From NCBI RefSeq assembly GCF_000383615.1, contig NZ_KB911599.1, positions 104,265 to 168,264 on the forward strand: a stretch of DNA of 64,000 nt. The letters are read 5' to 3'. Shown here one piece after another: positions 33,079 to 41,424 of this stretch. Origin of the DNA: Streptomyces canus 299MFChir4.1. GTDB taxonomy: Bacteria; Actinomycetota; Actinomycetes; Streptomycetales; Streptomycetaceae. Made by a program: the position numbers and the translations under genes. How positions within the stretch are numbered: position 1 is the stretch's first letter; each line of letters opens with the position of its first letter. The notes below the pieces were generated by a model, which was not told where the DNA came from, did not search any database, and saw only the letters and a list, made by a program, of their open reading frames with translations.

Positions 33079-33283
33079 ACGTGCCCCTTGATGAGATCTG
33101 CCGGAAGCACGACAGCTTCCCGGCTCGTGCGCTGGCCCTGCCGTCAATTCTGCCGGATGCCACTGACAAGCGTGCCGCGCCGTTGCGACCACGCGGTTAC
33201 GAGCAGCGCGCGGCCGTATTGACAGCCCACTGGTCCAGACCGCACCGTGATCCGCGACACGGCGACGAAGGATGGGACGACGC

Positions 33284-34060
33284 ATGGGCGAGACGGGCTC
33301 CGCGAGCGCTGACGGCAGGCTGTCCGGACAGTTCCTCGACGCCGCGATCGGGCTGCTGCGGCGGCTCCGCGACGAGGAGGCCGAGTCGATCGCGGCGGCC
33401 GGTGAGCTCCTGGCCGACACCGTCGCCTCCGGCGGCCGCCTCTTCGCCTTCGGCGCCGGACACTCCTCACTCGCCGCGCAGGACCTCGTCTACCGGGCCG
33501 GCGGACTCGCCCTGATGAACCTGCTGACCGTGCCAGGGGTCGTGGGCGTCGACGTCACGCCGGCAACCCTGGGCTCGGCCCTGGAACGGGTCGACGGCCT
33601 CGCGAACGCGGTCCTGAGCTGTTCGCCCCTCCGCGCGGGCGACACCCTCGTGATCATCTCCCTCTCCGGCCGCAACGCGCTCCCCGTGGAGATGGCCCTG
33701 GGCGCCCGCGCCCTCGGCGTACGGGTCATCGGCGTGACCTCGGTCGCCTACACGACGTCGACGAAGCCCCGCCACAGCTCGGGGACCTTCCTGAAGGACC
33801 ACTGCGACGTCGTACTCGACTCCAAGATCGCCCCGGGCGACGCGGAACTCTCCCTGGACACCGTCCCGGCCCCCTTCGCCCCTGCCTCCACGGTCGTGAC
33901 CTCGGCGCTGCTCCAGTCCGTGATGGCCACGGCGGCGGGCGCGCTGGCGGAGCGCGGGATCGAGCCGCCGCTGCTGCGGTCGGGGAACGTGGACGGCGGC
34001 CTGGAATGGAACGAGCGCGTGTTCGAGGAGTACGGGGACCGGATCTTCTACCGGCAGTAG
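33284..34060 (+). CDS. SIS-domain sugar isomerase/phosphosugar-binding protein
   Basis: 258 residues, one SIS domain of the GmhA-like or phosphosugar-binding type. The phosphate-binding serines are in LFAFGAGHSSLAAQDL and VIISLSGRNALPVEMAL. The N-terminal helix (QFLDAAIGLLRRLRDEEAES) supports dimerisation. C-terminal SGNVDGGLEWN is conserved in this actinobacterial group. It probably binds or isomerises an amino- or phosphosugar; no kinase or hydrolase partner is adjacent. ATG 33284 is preferred to ATG 33272 because GAAGGA touches the latter directly. It is divergent from dmdR1 across 205 bases. Confidence 0.84.
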   Translation: MGETGSASADGRLSGQFLDAAIGLLRRLRDEEAESIAAAGELLADTVASGGRLFAFGAGHSSLAAQDLVYRAGGLALMNLLTVPGVVGVDVTPATLGSALERVDGLANAVLSCSPLRAGDTLVIISLSGRNALPVEMALGARALGVRVIGVTSVAYTTSTKPRHSSGTFLKDHCDVVLDSKIAPGDAELSLDTVPAPFAPASTVVTSALLQSVMATAAGALAERGIEPPLLRSGNVDGGLEWNERVFEEYGDRIFYRQ

Positions 34061-34412
34061 GAACCCGCGGGAAAACGCAGACGACCCGCGAACTCGGGTC
34101 CCTCCACCTTGCGGCGGGGGAGCCGGCCGGACGTAACCGGCGAGCTCGCGGGTCGGGTGACTGCGTTGAATTGGCCGGCTGCGTGCACCTCGTACACGCT
34201 GGTCCGGCACCGCACTGAATGTGGTGGCAGGCCGCTAGCCCGCAGCCACCTCGCGCGTCCGGGTTTCACTCATGTACCCGATCACCTCCCTTCGGCGTGA
34301 CCCACACATTAGGAAGCGTCCCGGCGCCGATCAACCGGTTTTCCAGAAACATGTGCGGTCTCGCCGACCCAGAATGAGGATCGGGACAGAGATGGACGCG
34401 CGGAAGGGATTG
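34061..34412. other. 352-base intergenic region with strong RNA folding potential
   Basis: No protein gene was recognised. The first 190 bases hold the nested inverted repeats described at 34083-34250. The right part (34300-34390) is AT-richer (ACCGGTTTTCC, AATGAGGATCGGGACAGAG) and probably carries the promoter for the GNAT gene. Confidence 0.55.
34083..34250 (+). ncRNA. Candidate structured RNA with a three-way junction
   Basis: GACCCGCGAACTC (34083-34095) pairs with GAGCTCGCGGGTC (34142-34154), 12 of 13 positions. Enclosed are a CTCC/GGAG stem and a GCCGG/CCGGC stem, giving a three-way junction. Downstream lie GCGTG/CACGC (34181-34199) and a nested GGTGGC/GCCACC hairpin (34223-34250). Strand and function are unknown. 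Possible roles are a leader of the GNAT gene or a free small RNA. High GC makes chance folding easy, but the long closing stem is notable. Confidence 0.35.
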
Positions 34413-34877
34413 GTGACCGTGGCTGAGCTGCGGATCGTGCCCGTGGCCGGGGACGGCATGGCCGAGGAGTGGCGGCACGTCCACAACGTGATCGTGCCGC
34501 CGGCCGCCATGAGCACCGAGGAGGTGGGCGAGCGCGTCCGGCGCTTCCGGCTGGAGAACGCGTATCTCGGGGACACGCTCGTGGGCTGCTCGACCGTCCG
34601 GCCGCCGGACGGGGAGGACGCCGTGGCGACCGTCATCGCGCGCGTACTGCCCGATTACCGGGGACGGGGTTTCGGAACGGCTCTCTACGAGAAGGGTCTT
34701 GATCATGCGCGTGTGCTCGGCGCCCGGGTGATCGAGACATGCGTGCTGGCCGTCAATGGGGACGGCGTGCGGTTCGCGCGGGCGCGCGGGTTCGTCGAGG
34801 TCGACCGGTATGTGCTGGACGGCGAGAGCGACGAGTGGATCGACCTGCGGCTGGAGCCGGACCGGATAGCTGTTTGA
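34413..34877 (+). CDS. GNAT-family acetyltransferase
   Basis: 154 residues with one GNAT domain. The acetyl-CoA pyrophosphate loop is VLPDYRGRGFGTALYEKGL, preceded by strand VATVIARV. The region ETCVLAVNGDGVRFARARGF is the usual fourth-strand/helix where a bound substrate side chain is placed. The acceptor is unknown. GTG at 34413 with GGAAGG (34402-34407) is the best-supported start. ATG at 34392 would add seven residues without a good ribosome site. It is preceded by the possible structured RNA and followed by the PAS gene 146 bases on, same strand. Confidence 0.82.
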   Translation: MTVAELRIVPVAGDGMAEEWRHVHNVIVPPAAMSTEEVGERVRRFRLENAYLGDTLVGCSTVRPPDGEDAVATVIARVLPDYRGRGFGTALYEKGLDHARVLGARVIETCVLAVNGDGVRFARARGFVEVDRYVLDGESDEWIDLRLEPDRIAV

Positions 34878-35023
34878 GGTGATTCGGAGCGTTTCCGGCG
34901 TACAACGATTCCTTCAATCTTGCGGGAACCCGGTGTGTGCTGTGTCACGTTCGAGTTGAATGATTGTTGGTGAGCGAACCGACGTGCGGTACGTACGGAC
35001 GCGGCAGCTGGCAGGGGGTCCAG

Positions 35024-36436
35024 GTGAGTGCTTCCCGGCGTAGTGGGACCACCGACGAGCTGGGGCCGGACGGGCCCGAGCCGGACGGGCCTGAGGGCTC
35101 GGGCGGCTCGGATCTGCTCGCCGCCCTGCTGGACGGCATGGACGCGGCACTGTGTGCCTTCGACGCGGACGGTGTCGTCACCCACTGGAATCGTGAGGCC
35201 GAGCGCATCCTCGGCTGGACCGCGGCCGAGGCCGTGGGGCGGCACGGGTTCGCCGGCTGGGCCGTACGGCGGGCCGACGCCGAGGAGGTCGAGGGGCGGC
35301 TGATGTCCGCCATGCAGGCGCCCGGCCGGCAGGTGCACGAGTTCGCGCTGCTGACCAAGGACGGCGGCCGGGTCCTCGTCCGCACCCAGTCCGCGGCCGT
35401 GCGCGGGCCCGACGGGAAGCCGGCCGGGGTGTACTGCGCCTTCAGCGAGGTGCACACGCAGATCGATCTGGAGCGGTCGATCGCGCTCAGCGAGGCGCTG
35501 TTCGAGGACGCCTCGTGGGGTGTCGTGCTGGTCGACGCCGATCTGCGGCCCGCCGTGGTCAACGCGCACGCGGCCCGGTCGCTGGGCGTCGGGCGTACGT
35601 CCGTGCTGGGGCGGCCGCTCGGGGAGTTGCTGGCGCAGGGCGTGGAGGAGCTGGAGAGCGCGCTGACCCATGTGCTGGCGGAGGGCGCGCCGCCGGCACC
35701 GGCCGAGATCTGGGTGGCGGTGCGCACGCCGGACGGCGATAAGCGGCGCTGCTGGCGCTGCGGCTTCGTACGGCTGTCCTCGCCGCTCGCGGAGGAGCCG
35801 GTGCCGTTGGGCGTCGCCTGGCTGTTCCAGGACGTCACCGAGGCCAAGCAGAGCGAGCAGGAGGCCTCGCTGCTGCGGTTCCGGACGAACCAGCTGCACC
35901 GGGCGGCCCGGGCGGCGGCGGAGTGCGAGGACCCGGCCGAGGCCGCCGTCGTCCATCTGGACTTCGCCCTCGCCGGATTCGCCGACCACGCGCTGATCGA
36001 CCGGGTGGCCGGGGGCGCGGTGGCCGACGGTGAGGAGACCGGTCCGGTCCGTCTCGTACGGGTCGCCGCGACGCCCTCCGGGGCACCGGGGCCGAGTCTG
36101 CAGGCGTCGGGCGCGGCCGGGCTGCCCTTGCGGTACGGGGTGGGGCATCCGGCCCTGCAGTGCGCGGACCGGGCGGGGTCGGTGCGGGCCAGTGTGGGGG
36201 CGGTGTCGGGCGACCGGGCCCGCGAGTGGGCCGAGGCCCGTCAGTGGCCGCCGGACGTGGTGCACGCGTTGTGCGCGGTGCTGCGCAGCCGGGGTCGCAC
36301 CCTCGGGGTCGTGACGTTCCTGCGGGGCTCCGGGAGGGGCCAGTTCGAGCGGGGCGACGCGGTGTACGCGGAGGACGTGGCGGTACGGATCGCGGCCGCG
36401 CTGGATCTCGGTGGCGTGGTGGGCCGGGCGCAGTAG
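35024..36436 (+). CDS. PAS-domain sensor without an obvious output domain
   Basis: 470 residues. PAS 1 at about 30-145 (MDAALCAFDADGVVTHWNRE, GWTAAEAVGRHGF). PAS 2 at about 150-285 (SWGVVLVDADLRPAVVNAHA) ending in VAWLFQDVTEAKQ. A C-terminal region of about 170 residues resembles a truncated GAF domain (VVHLDFALAGFADHALIDRV). Related streptomycete proteins end in a PP2C phosphatase (SpoIIE), which is absent here. It may signal by dimer contacts with a separate partner. GTG at 35024 has GGGGG at six bases. The conserved part would not change with the upstream TTG at 34964. Confidence 0.8.
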   Translation: MSASRRSGTTDELGPDGPEPDGPEGSGGSDLLAALLDGMDAALCAFDADGVVTHWNREAERILGWTAAEAVGRHGFAGWAVRRADAEEVEGRLMSAMQAPGRQVHEFALLTKDGGRVLVRTQSAAVRGPDGKPAGVYCAFSEVHTQIDLERSIALSEALFEDASWGVVLVDADLRPAVVNAHAARSLGVGRTSVLGRPLGELLAQGVEELESALTHVLAEGAPPAPAEIWVAVRTPDGDKRRCWRCGFVRLSSPLAEEPVPLGVAWLFQDVTEAKQSEQEASLLRFRTNQLHRAARAAAECEDPAEAAVVHLDFALAGFADHALIDRVAGGAVADGEETGPVRLVRVAATPSGAPGPSLQASGAAGLPLRYGVGHPALQCADRAGSVRASVGAVSGDRAREWAEARQWPPDVVHALCAVLRSRGRTLGVVTFLRGSGRGQFERGDAVYAEDVAVRIAAALDLGGVVGRAQ

Positions 36437-36488
36437 GGGGCAGGGTGCCGCGGCCGCCTGGCTCCCCCGGACCTACTGCCTTACGGCC

Positions 36489-37160
36489 TCACGGGCTCAG
36501 CCGCTCCACCCGCCAGCTCCCGTCCGCCTCGGCCACGTACCGCAGCCGGTCGTGCAGCCGGTTCTCGCGCCCCTGCCAGAACTCGACCTGCTCCGGCGCC
36601 ACCCGGAAGCCGCCCCAGTGCGGCGGCACCGGGACCTGTTCGCCCTCGGGGTAGCGCGCGGCCAGTTCGGCGTACGCGGCGTCGACCTGCTCGCGGGTCT
36701 CGACCACCGAGGACTGCGCGCTGGCCCAGGCACCGAGCTGGGAGCCGTGCGGGCGGGTACGGAAGTAGGCGGCGGTCTCGTCGCGGCCGGTGCGGCGGGC
36801 GAGGCCGGTGACGATGACCTGGCGACCCATGGGATGCCAGGGGAAGAGCAGGGAGACGTACGGGTTCTGCGCGAGGTCCCTCGCCTTGCGGGAGCCGTAG
36901 TTCGTGTAGAAGACGAAGCCCTCTTCGTCGAACTGTTTGAGCAGGACCGTGCGGGCGCTGGGACGGCCCTCGGCGTCCGCGGTGGAGACGACCATGGCGT
37001 TCGGCTCGAAGAGGTGCGCCTCGGTGGCCGCCTGCTTGAACCAGCGGGCGAACTGCTCGACGGGCGTGGCTGCCAGCTCGCTCTCGGCGAGACCTTCCGC
37101 GCGGTACTGCTGGCGCATGGAGGCGGGGTCCGGGAAGACGGCGTGTGCTGCGTCGGTCAC
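36489..37160 (-). CDS. pdxH: Pyridoxamine 5'-phosphate oxidase
   Basis: FMN enzyme that oxidises PNP or PMP to pyridoxal 5'-phosphate. It has 223 residues. The FMN-binding strands are RTVLLKQFDEEGFVFYTNYG and SRKARDL; the dimerisation and FMN end is WGGFRVAPEQVEFWQGRENR followed by LHDRLRY, diagnostic of PdxH. GTG at 37160 begins MTDAAHAVFPDP. It is divergent from the citrate synthase-like gene with a repeat-bearing 127-base region between them. serC, another PLP-linked gene, is 18 kb away and unlinked. Confidence 0.94.
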   Translation of the reverse strand: MTDAAHAVFPDPASMRQQYRAEGLAESELAATPVEQFARWFKQAATEAHLFEPNAMVVSTADAEGRPSARTVLLKQFDEEGFVFYTNYGSRKARDLAQNPYVSLLFPWHPMGRQVIVTGLARRTGRDETAAYFRTRPHGSQLGAWASAQSSVVETREQVDAAYAELAARYPEGEQVPVPPHWGGFRVAPEQVEFWQGRENRLHDRLRYVAEADGSWRVERLSP

Positions 37161-37200
37161 GTCGTCATCTTGCCGTACGGATCGCGTCCCCACGGGTGGT

Positions 37201-37213
37201 GGCACTGAGTGCC
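37201..37213. promoter_or_regulatory. Inverted repeat GGCACTGAGTGCC between pdxH and the citrate synthase gene
   Basis: Six-base arms around a single G, followed 19 bases later by a further GTGGCACTC (37231-37239). Together these give three half-sites of GGCACT type in the divergent promoter. A dedicated regulator is plausible. The HrcA CIRCE operator uses similar half-sites but a nine-base spacer, so this is not a CIRCE. Confidence 0.4.
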
Positions 37214-37287
37214 GCTTGCCCTCCCCAAAGGTGGCACTCGGGGATATCGTGGCGTCATCCGTCGTACGCGTCATGAGGAGCCGCCTG

Positions 37288-38412
37288 ATGTCCGACCACG
37301 ACCCCGGCATTGACCCCGGTTTCGTACCCGGCCTCGAAGGAGTCGTCGCGTTCGAGACGGAGATCGCCGAACCGGACAAGGAGGGCGGCGCGCTGCGGTA
37401 CCGGGGCGTCGACATCGAGGATCTGGTCGGCCACGTCTCGTTCGGCAACGTGTGGGGGCTGCTGGTCGACGGCGCCTTCAATCCCGGTCTGCCGCCCGCC
37501 GAGCCGTTCCCGATCCCGGTGCACTCCGGGGACATCCGCGTGGACGTCCAGTCGGCGCTCGCCATGCTCGCCCCGGTGTGGGGGCTGAAACCGCTGCTCG
37601 ACATCGATGCCGAAAGGGCGCGTGCCGACCTCGCGCGGGCCGCCGTGATGGCCCTCTCCTACGTCGCCCAGTCCGCGCGCGGGCAGGGGCTGCCGATGGT
37701 GCCGCAGCGGGAGATCGACAAGGCGCAGTCCGTGGTCGAGCGGTTCATGATCCGGTGGCGCGGGGAGCCGGACCCGAAGCACGTGGCCGCCGTGGACGCG
37801 TACTGGACGTCGGCCGCGGAGCACGGGATGAACGCGTCGACGTTCACCGCGCGCGTGATCGCCTCCACCGGCGCGGATGTCGCCGCGGCGCTCTCCGGGG
37901 CCGTGGGGGCGATGTCGGGACCGCTGCACGGCGGGGCGCCGTCCCGGGTGCTCGGGATGATCGAGGAGATCGAGCGGACCGGGGACGCCGAGGCGTACGT
38001 CAAGCAGGCGCTGGACCGCGGTGAGCGGCTGATGGGGTTCGGGCACCGGGTGTACCGGGCCGAGGACCCCCGCGCTCGCGTGCTGCGGCGGACCGCGCGG
38101 GAGCTGGGGGCGCCGCGGTTCGAGATCGCGGAGGCGCTGGAGAAGGCGGCGCTGGCGGAGCTGCACGCGCGGCGGCCGGACCGGGTGCTCGCCACCAACG
38201 TGGAGTTCTGGGCGGCGATCGTCCTCGACTTCGCGGAGGTGCCGGCGCACATGTTCACGTCGATGTTCACGTGCGCGCGTACGGCGGGCTGGTCGGCGCA
38301 CATTCTTGAGCAGAAGCGGACGGGGCGGCTGGTGCGGCCGTCTGCGCGGTATGTGGGGCCGGCGGCCCGGAATCCTCGGGACATCGAGGGGTACGGGGGG
38401 ATCGCCCACTGA
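37288..38412 (+). CDS. Citrate synthase-like protein (citrate synthase 2)
   Basis: 374 residues, short bacterial type II citrate/methylcitrate synthase fold. The two catalytic His are present: GPLHGGAP and GFGHRVYR. The third catalytic residue, Asp in NVDF of the E. coli enzyme, reads NVEFWAAIVLDFAEVP here, a Glu. C-terminal ARTAGWSAHILEQ binds CoA and oxaloacetate. I recall the same group as the second citrate synthase of S. coelicolor and Mycobacterium. The start is ATG 37288 with GAGGAG at eight bases. Whether it makes citrate, methylcitrate or another acyl-malate product cannot be told. Confidence 0.88.
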   Translation: MSDHDPGIDPGFVPGLEGVVAFETEIAEPDKEGGALRYRGVDIEDLVGHVSFGNVWGLLVDGAFNPGLPPAEPFPIPVHSGDIRVDVQSALAMLAPVWGLKPLLDIDAERARADLARAAVMALSYVAQSARGQGLPMVPQREIDKAQSVVERFMIRWRGEPDPKHVAAVDAYWTSAAEHGMNASTFTARVIASTGADVAAALSGAVGAMSGPLHGGAPSRVLGMIEEIERTGDAEAYVKQALDRGERLMGFGHRVYRAEDPRARVLRRTARELGAPRFEIAEALEKAALAELHARRPDRVLATNVEFWAAIVLDFAEVPAHMFTSMFTCARTAGWSAHILEQKRTGRLVRPSARYVGPAARNPRDIEGYGGIAH

Positions 38413-38450
38413 GGGGGGGGTGCCTGAGCGACGTGGGCGACTGCGGGTCC

Positions 38451-38484
38451 GTGGGGGCTGGTCGCGCAGTTCCCCGCGCCCCTG
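38451..38484 (+). repeat. GGGGCGCGGGGAACTGC element, copy 5
   Basis: The plus strand reads GGGGGCTGGTCGCGCAGTTC followed by cccgcgcccctg. It lies 39 bases after the citrate synthase stop and just before the convergent TetR gene's stop, oriented with the upstream gene. Confidence 0.7.
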
Positions 38485-38489
38485 ACGCG

Positions 38490-39095
38490 TTACATCAGCG
38501 CCTCGTTCAGCAGTGCTGCCCATTGGGTCACCACTCTGTCCCGCCTGGCCTTGTCGTCCGTCAGCAGGTTTGCCAGGCCCAGGCCCCTCGCCATGTCCAG
38601 GAGGCCCTGGACCGTCTCGCGGACGCCGGGGCGGGACTCGTCCGCACCCAGCAGCTCCACGGCGATGCGATGGGTCTCGCGGCCGACACGCGCCTCCAAC
38701 TCGGTCACCTGGGGGCGCAGTTGCTCCTCGTTGGAGGCGGCGACCCACAGGTGGAGGGCGGCGCGGAACAGCGGGCCGGTGTAGAGGTCGACGAGGGCGG
38801 AGATCACCGCGCGCCGGTCGTCCGCCGCGCCCTGGGGGAACAGGGCGCGCAGGGCCGTGGAGCGTTCTTCGGCGACGTATTCGACGGCGGCGGTGAACAG
38901 GTCCTCGCGGGTCGGGAAGTGGTGCTGGGCGGCGCCTCGGGAGACGCCGGCGCGTTCGGCCACGACGGTGACCGTGGAGCCGGTCCAGCCGTGTTCGGCG
39001 AGGCAGGCCACGGCCGCTTCGAGGAGGCGCTGCCGGGTGGCCCGGCTGCGGTCCTGCTTGGGTACGCGGTCGGCGCGGTCGCCGATCGTGGTCAC
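38490..39095 (-). CDS. TetR-family regulator of the atu/liu-like cluster
   Basis: About 201 residues. The N-terminal helix-turn-helix (ATRQRLLEAAVACLAEHGWT, GVSRGAAQHHFPTREDLFT) is typical TetR. The C-terminal ligand domain contains TGPLFRAALHLWVAASNEEQ. It is the last gene of the minus-strand cluster beginning at 48884. Its GTG start at 39095 overlaps the hydratase stop (an ATG at 39104 is possible). Such regulators normally sense the CoA ester of the degraded acid. The GCAAGC-N2-GCTTGC palindrome upstream of the first gene (48916-48929) is a candidate operator. Confidence 0.86.
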   Translation of the reverse strand: MTTIGDRADRVPKQDRSRATRQRLLEAAVACLAEHGWTGSTVTVVAERAGVSRGAAQHHFPTREDLFTAAVEYVAEERSTALRALFPQGAADDRRAVISALVDLYTGPLFRAALHLWVAASNEEQLRPQVTELEARVGRETHRIAVELLGADESRPGVRETVQGLLDMARGLGLANLLTDDKARRDRVVTQWAALLNEALM

Positions 39096-39826
39096 ACCGC
39101 CCATGAGGGATCCCGTCGTTCCAGGAAGGCTGTCATGCCCTCGCGCGCGTGCGGTGAGGCGAACAGCCGGGCCGAGAGCGCGGTCAGGTCGGCCGCGTCC
39201 CGGTCGAAGGTCTCCAGCACCTTAGCCGTGAGCAGCCGTTTCGTCTCGGCCAGGGCCTCGGGGGCGGCCCGGCGCAGACCGTCAAGGATCGGTTCGAGTA
39301 CGGCGTCCACGTCGTCGCCCGCCGCCGTCACCAGGCCGGTGCGGGCGGCCTCGGCGGCGTCGAAGCGCTCGCCGGTGAGGTAGTGGCGGGCGAGGGCGCG
39401 AGGGTTGGTGCGGGGCAGCAGGGTCAGCGAGATGACCGCGGGGGCGACCCCGATGCGTACCTCGGTGAAGGCGAAGGTCGACTCGGTGGACGCGGCGGCG
39501 ATGTCGCAGGCGGCGAGGAGGCCGAGGCCGCCCGCGCGGACGTGCCCGGTGACGCGTGCGACGACCGGCTTGTCCAGCTCCACGATCTGCCGCAGGAGCC
39601 CGACCAGGGTCTCCGGGTCCGGGGGGTCCTTCAGGTCGGCGCCCGCGGAGAAGGTGGTGCCGGTGTGGGTGAGGACGATCGCGCGGACATCGCCGTCCTC
39701 GGCGCAGTCGGCCAGAGCGGAGGCGAGCTCCCCCACCAGCGCCGCCGACAGGGCGTTGCGGTTGTGCGGGGAGTCGAGGGCGAGGGTCTCGACGCCCCGC
39801 GCGCGTGTACGGGCGATCAGTGTCAT
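39092..39826 (-). CDS. Enoyl-CoA hydratase (LiuC/AtuE-like)
   Basis: 244 residues of the crotonase fold: LDSPHNRNALSAALV, oxyanion loop FSAGADLKDPP, RAGGLGLLAACDIAAA, and FAFTEVRIGVAPAVISLTLL with Glu at the catalytic position. C-terminal REGMTAFLERRDPSW closes the trimer. In a liu- or atu-type pathway it would hydrate the 3-methylglutaconyl-CoA-like product of the carboxylase. The ATG at 39826 overlaps the stop of the CoA ligase (ATGA), and its own stop overlaps the TetR start. Confidence 0.88.
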   Translation of the reverse strand: MTLIARTRARGVETLALDSPHNRNALSAALVGELASALADCAEDGDVRAIVLTHTGTTFSAGADLKDPPDPETLVGLLRQIVELDKPVVARVTGHVRAGGLGLLAACDIAAASTESTFAFTEVRIGVAPAVISLTLLPRTNPRALARHYLTGERFDAAEAARTGLVTAAGDDVDAVLEPILDGLRRAAPEALAETKRLLTAKVLETFDRDAADLTALSARLFASPHAREGMTAFLERRDPSWAV

Positions 39827-41391
39827 GTGCGCTCCCTGAGCTGCCGTCGGAGGATCTTGCCGGAGGCGGCCCGGGGCACCTCGCCGATGAAGGTGACCTG
39901 GCGGACGCGCTTGTAGGGGGCGACGCGCTCGGCGACGTACATCATGACCTCGCTCTCGGAGAGGTCGGGCGCGGTGGGCTGGCGGACGACGAAGGCGTGC
40001 GGGACCTCGTTGCCCTGGTCGTTGTAGGTGCCGATGACGGCCGCGTCGGCGATGCCGGGGTGGGTGAGCAGCAGGGCCTCCAGTTCGGCGGGGGCCACCT
40101 GGAAGCCCTTGTACTTGATGAGCTCCTTGACCCGGTCGACGACGAACAGCCAGCCGTCGGCGTCGACATGGCCGACGTCTCCGGTGTGCAGCCAGCCGTC
40201 GGGGTCGATCATCGCGGCGGTGTCGTCGGGGCGGCCGAGGTAGCCCTTCATGATCTGCGGGCCGCGGATGAGGATCTCGCCGGGCTCGCCGGTATCGAGG
40301 TCCTTGTCGGGGTCGTCGAGGGAGACGATCCGCATCTCTGTGCCGGCGATGAGCTTGCCGACGGTCCCGGGCGGCGCCTCGCGCATGGCGGACAGGGGGA
40401 CGACGTGGGTGCCGGGCGAGAGTTCCGTCATGCCGTAGGCCTGGCCGACGGGCGGCAGGCCGAGGCGGGCCGAGCAGGCCGCGGCGAGTTCGGCGTCCAG
40501 CGGGGCGGCGGCGCTGACGATGTAGCGCAGGGACGAGAGGTCGTACTGCTCGATCAGCGGGTGCTTGGCGAGGGCGAGGACGATCGGCGGGGCCACGTAC
40601 AGGCCGGTGATGCGGTGGTTCTGGATCGCGGCGAGGAAGGTCTCCAGGTCGAAGCGGGGCAGGACGACGACGGAGGCGCCCTGGCGCAGGGGCGCGTTCA
40701 TCAGGGCCGTGAGGCCGTAGATGTGGAAGAAGGGCAGGACCGCGAGGACGCGGTCCTCGGGGCCCGCCGACATCAGCGGTTCGAGCTGGGCGAGGTTGGT
40801 GGCGATCTGGCGGTGCGTGAGCATCACGCCCTTGGGGGTGCCGGTGGTGCCCGAGGAGTACGGCAGGGCCGCCACGTCCGTCACCGGGTCGATGGCTATG
40901 TCCGGCTCGGGGGCCGTCGAGGCCAGCATGTCGATCAGGGAGCGGTGACCGGTGGCGCTGTCGCAGACGAAGATCTCCCGTACCCCGCCCGCGAGTTCGG
41001 CAGCCCGGCGAGCGGTCTCCAGCAGCGGGGAGACGGTGACGATCCAGCGGGCCGCGGAGTCGGAGAGCTGCTTGGCGAACTCCTCCGGCGTGCAGAGCGG
41101 GTGCACGGTCGTGACGGAGGCACCCGCGCGCGTGGCCGCGTAGAACGCGGTCGGGAAGGCGATCGTGTTGGGGCTGTGCAGCGCGAGCACGTCCCCCTTG
41201 GTGACGCCCGCCTCCGCGAGTCCCGCGGCGACCCGGCGGTGGAACCGGTCGAGCTGTCCGTACGTGAGGGTGGTGCCCTCGGTGCCGTCGATCAGGGCGG
41301 GCGCGTCACCGAACTCGGCGGCCCGGGCCAACACCGCGTCGTGGATGGGTAGTTCCAGGGGCTGGACGTCTGCGTACTCGCTGCGGAACAC
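39823..41391 (-). CDS. Cinnamate/4-coumarate:CoA ligase-like enzyme
   Basis: ANL-family ligase of 522 residues. A3 is ALPYSSGTTGTPKGVMLTH, A5 is QAYGMTELSPGTHVV, A7 is WLHTGDVGH, A8 is VKELIKYKGFQVAPAELE, and A10 lysine is in PRAASGKILRRQL. Length and sequence match my memory of ScCCL (SCO4383) of S. coelicolor, which was shown in vitro to activate cinnamate and 4-coumarate. GTG 41391 has GGAGG at four bases and gives exactly the ScCCL length; a longer start at 41415 is rejected. Genomic context (AtuA, biotin carboxylase, acyl-CoA dehydrogenase) suggests the natural substrate may instead be a branched or terpenoid acid. Confidence 0.9.
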   Translation of the reverse strand: MFRSEYADVQPLELPIHDAVLARAAEFGDAPALIDGTEGTTLTYGQLDRFHRRVAAGLAEAGVTKGDVLALHSPNTIAFPTAFYAATRAGASVTTVHPLCTPEEFAKQLSDSAARWIVTVSPLLETARRAAELAGGVREIFVCDSATGHRSLIDMLASTAPEPDIAIDPVTDVAALPYSSGTTGTPKGVMLTHRQIATNLAQLEPLMSAGPEDRVLAVLPFFHIYGLTALMNAPLRQGASVVVLPRFDLETFLAAIQNHRITGLYVAPPIVLALAKHPLIEQYDLSSLRYIVSAAAPLDAELAAACSARLGLPPVGQAYGMTELSPGTHVVPLSAMREAPPGTVGKLIAGTEMRIVSLDDPDKDLDTGEPGEILIRGPQIMKGYLGRPDDTAAMIDPDGWLHTGDVGHVDADGWLFVVDRVKELIKYKGFQVAPAELEALLLTHPGIADAAVIGTYNDQGNEVPHAFVVRQPTAPDLSESEVMMYVAERVAPYKRVRQVTFIGEVPRAASGKILRRQLRERT

Positions 41392-41424
41392 GGTTCCTCC
41401 AAGACGGCCTGACACCAGGTCGGC

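Noticed and set aside
37201..37239. HrcA CIRCE operator
   Set aside because: Half-sites resemble CIRCE, but the spacing (1 and about 19 bases) is wrong and no chaperone gene follows.
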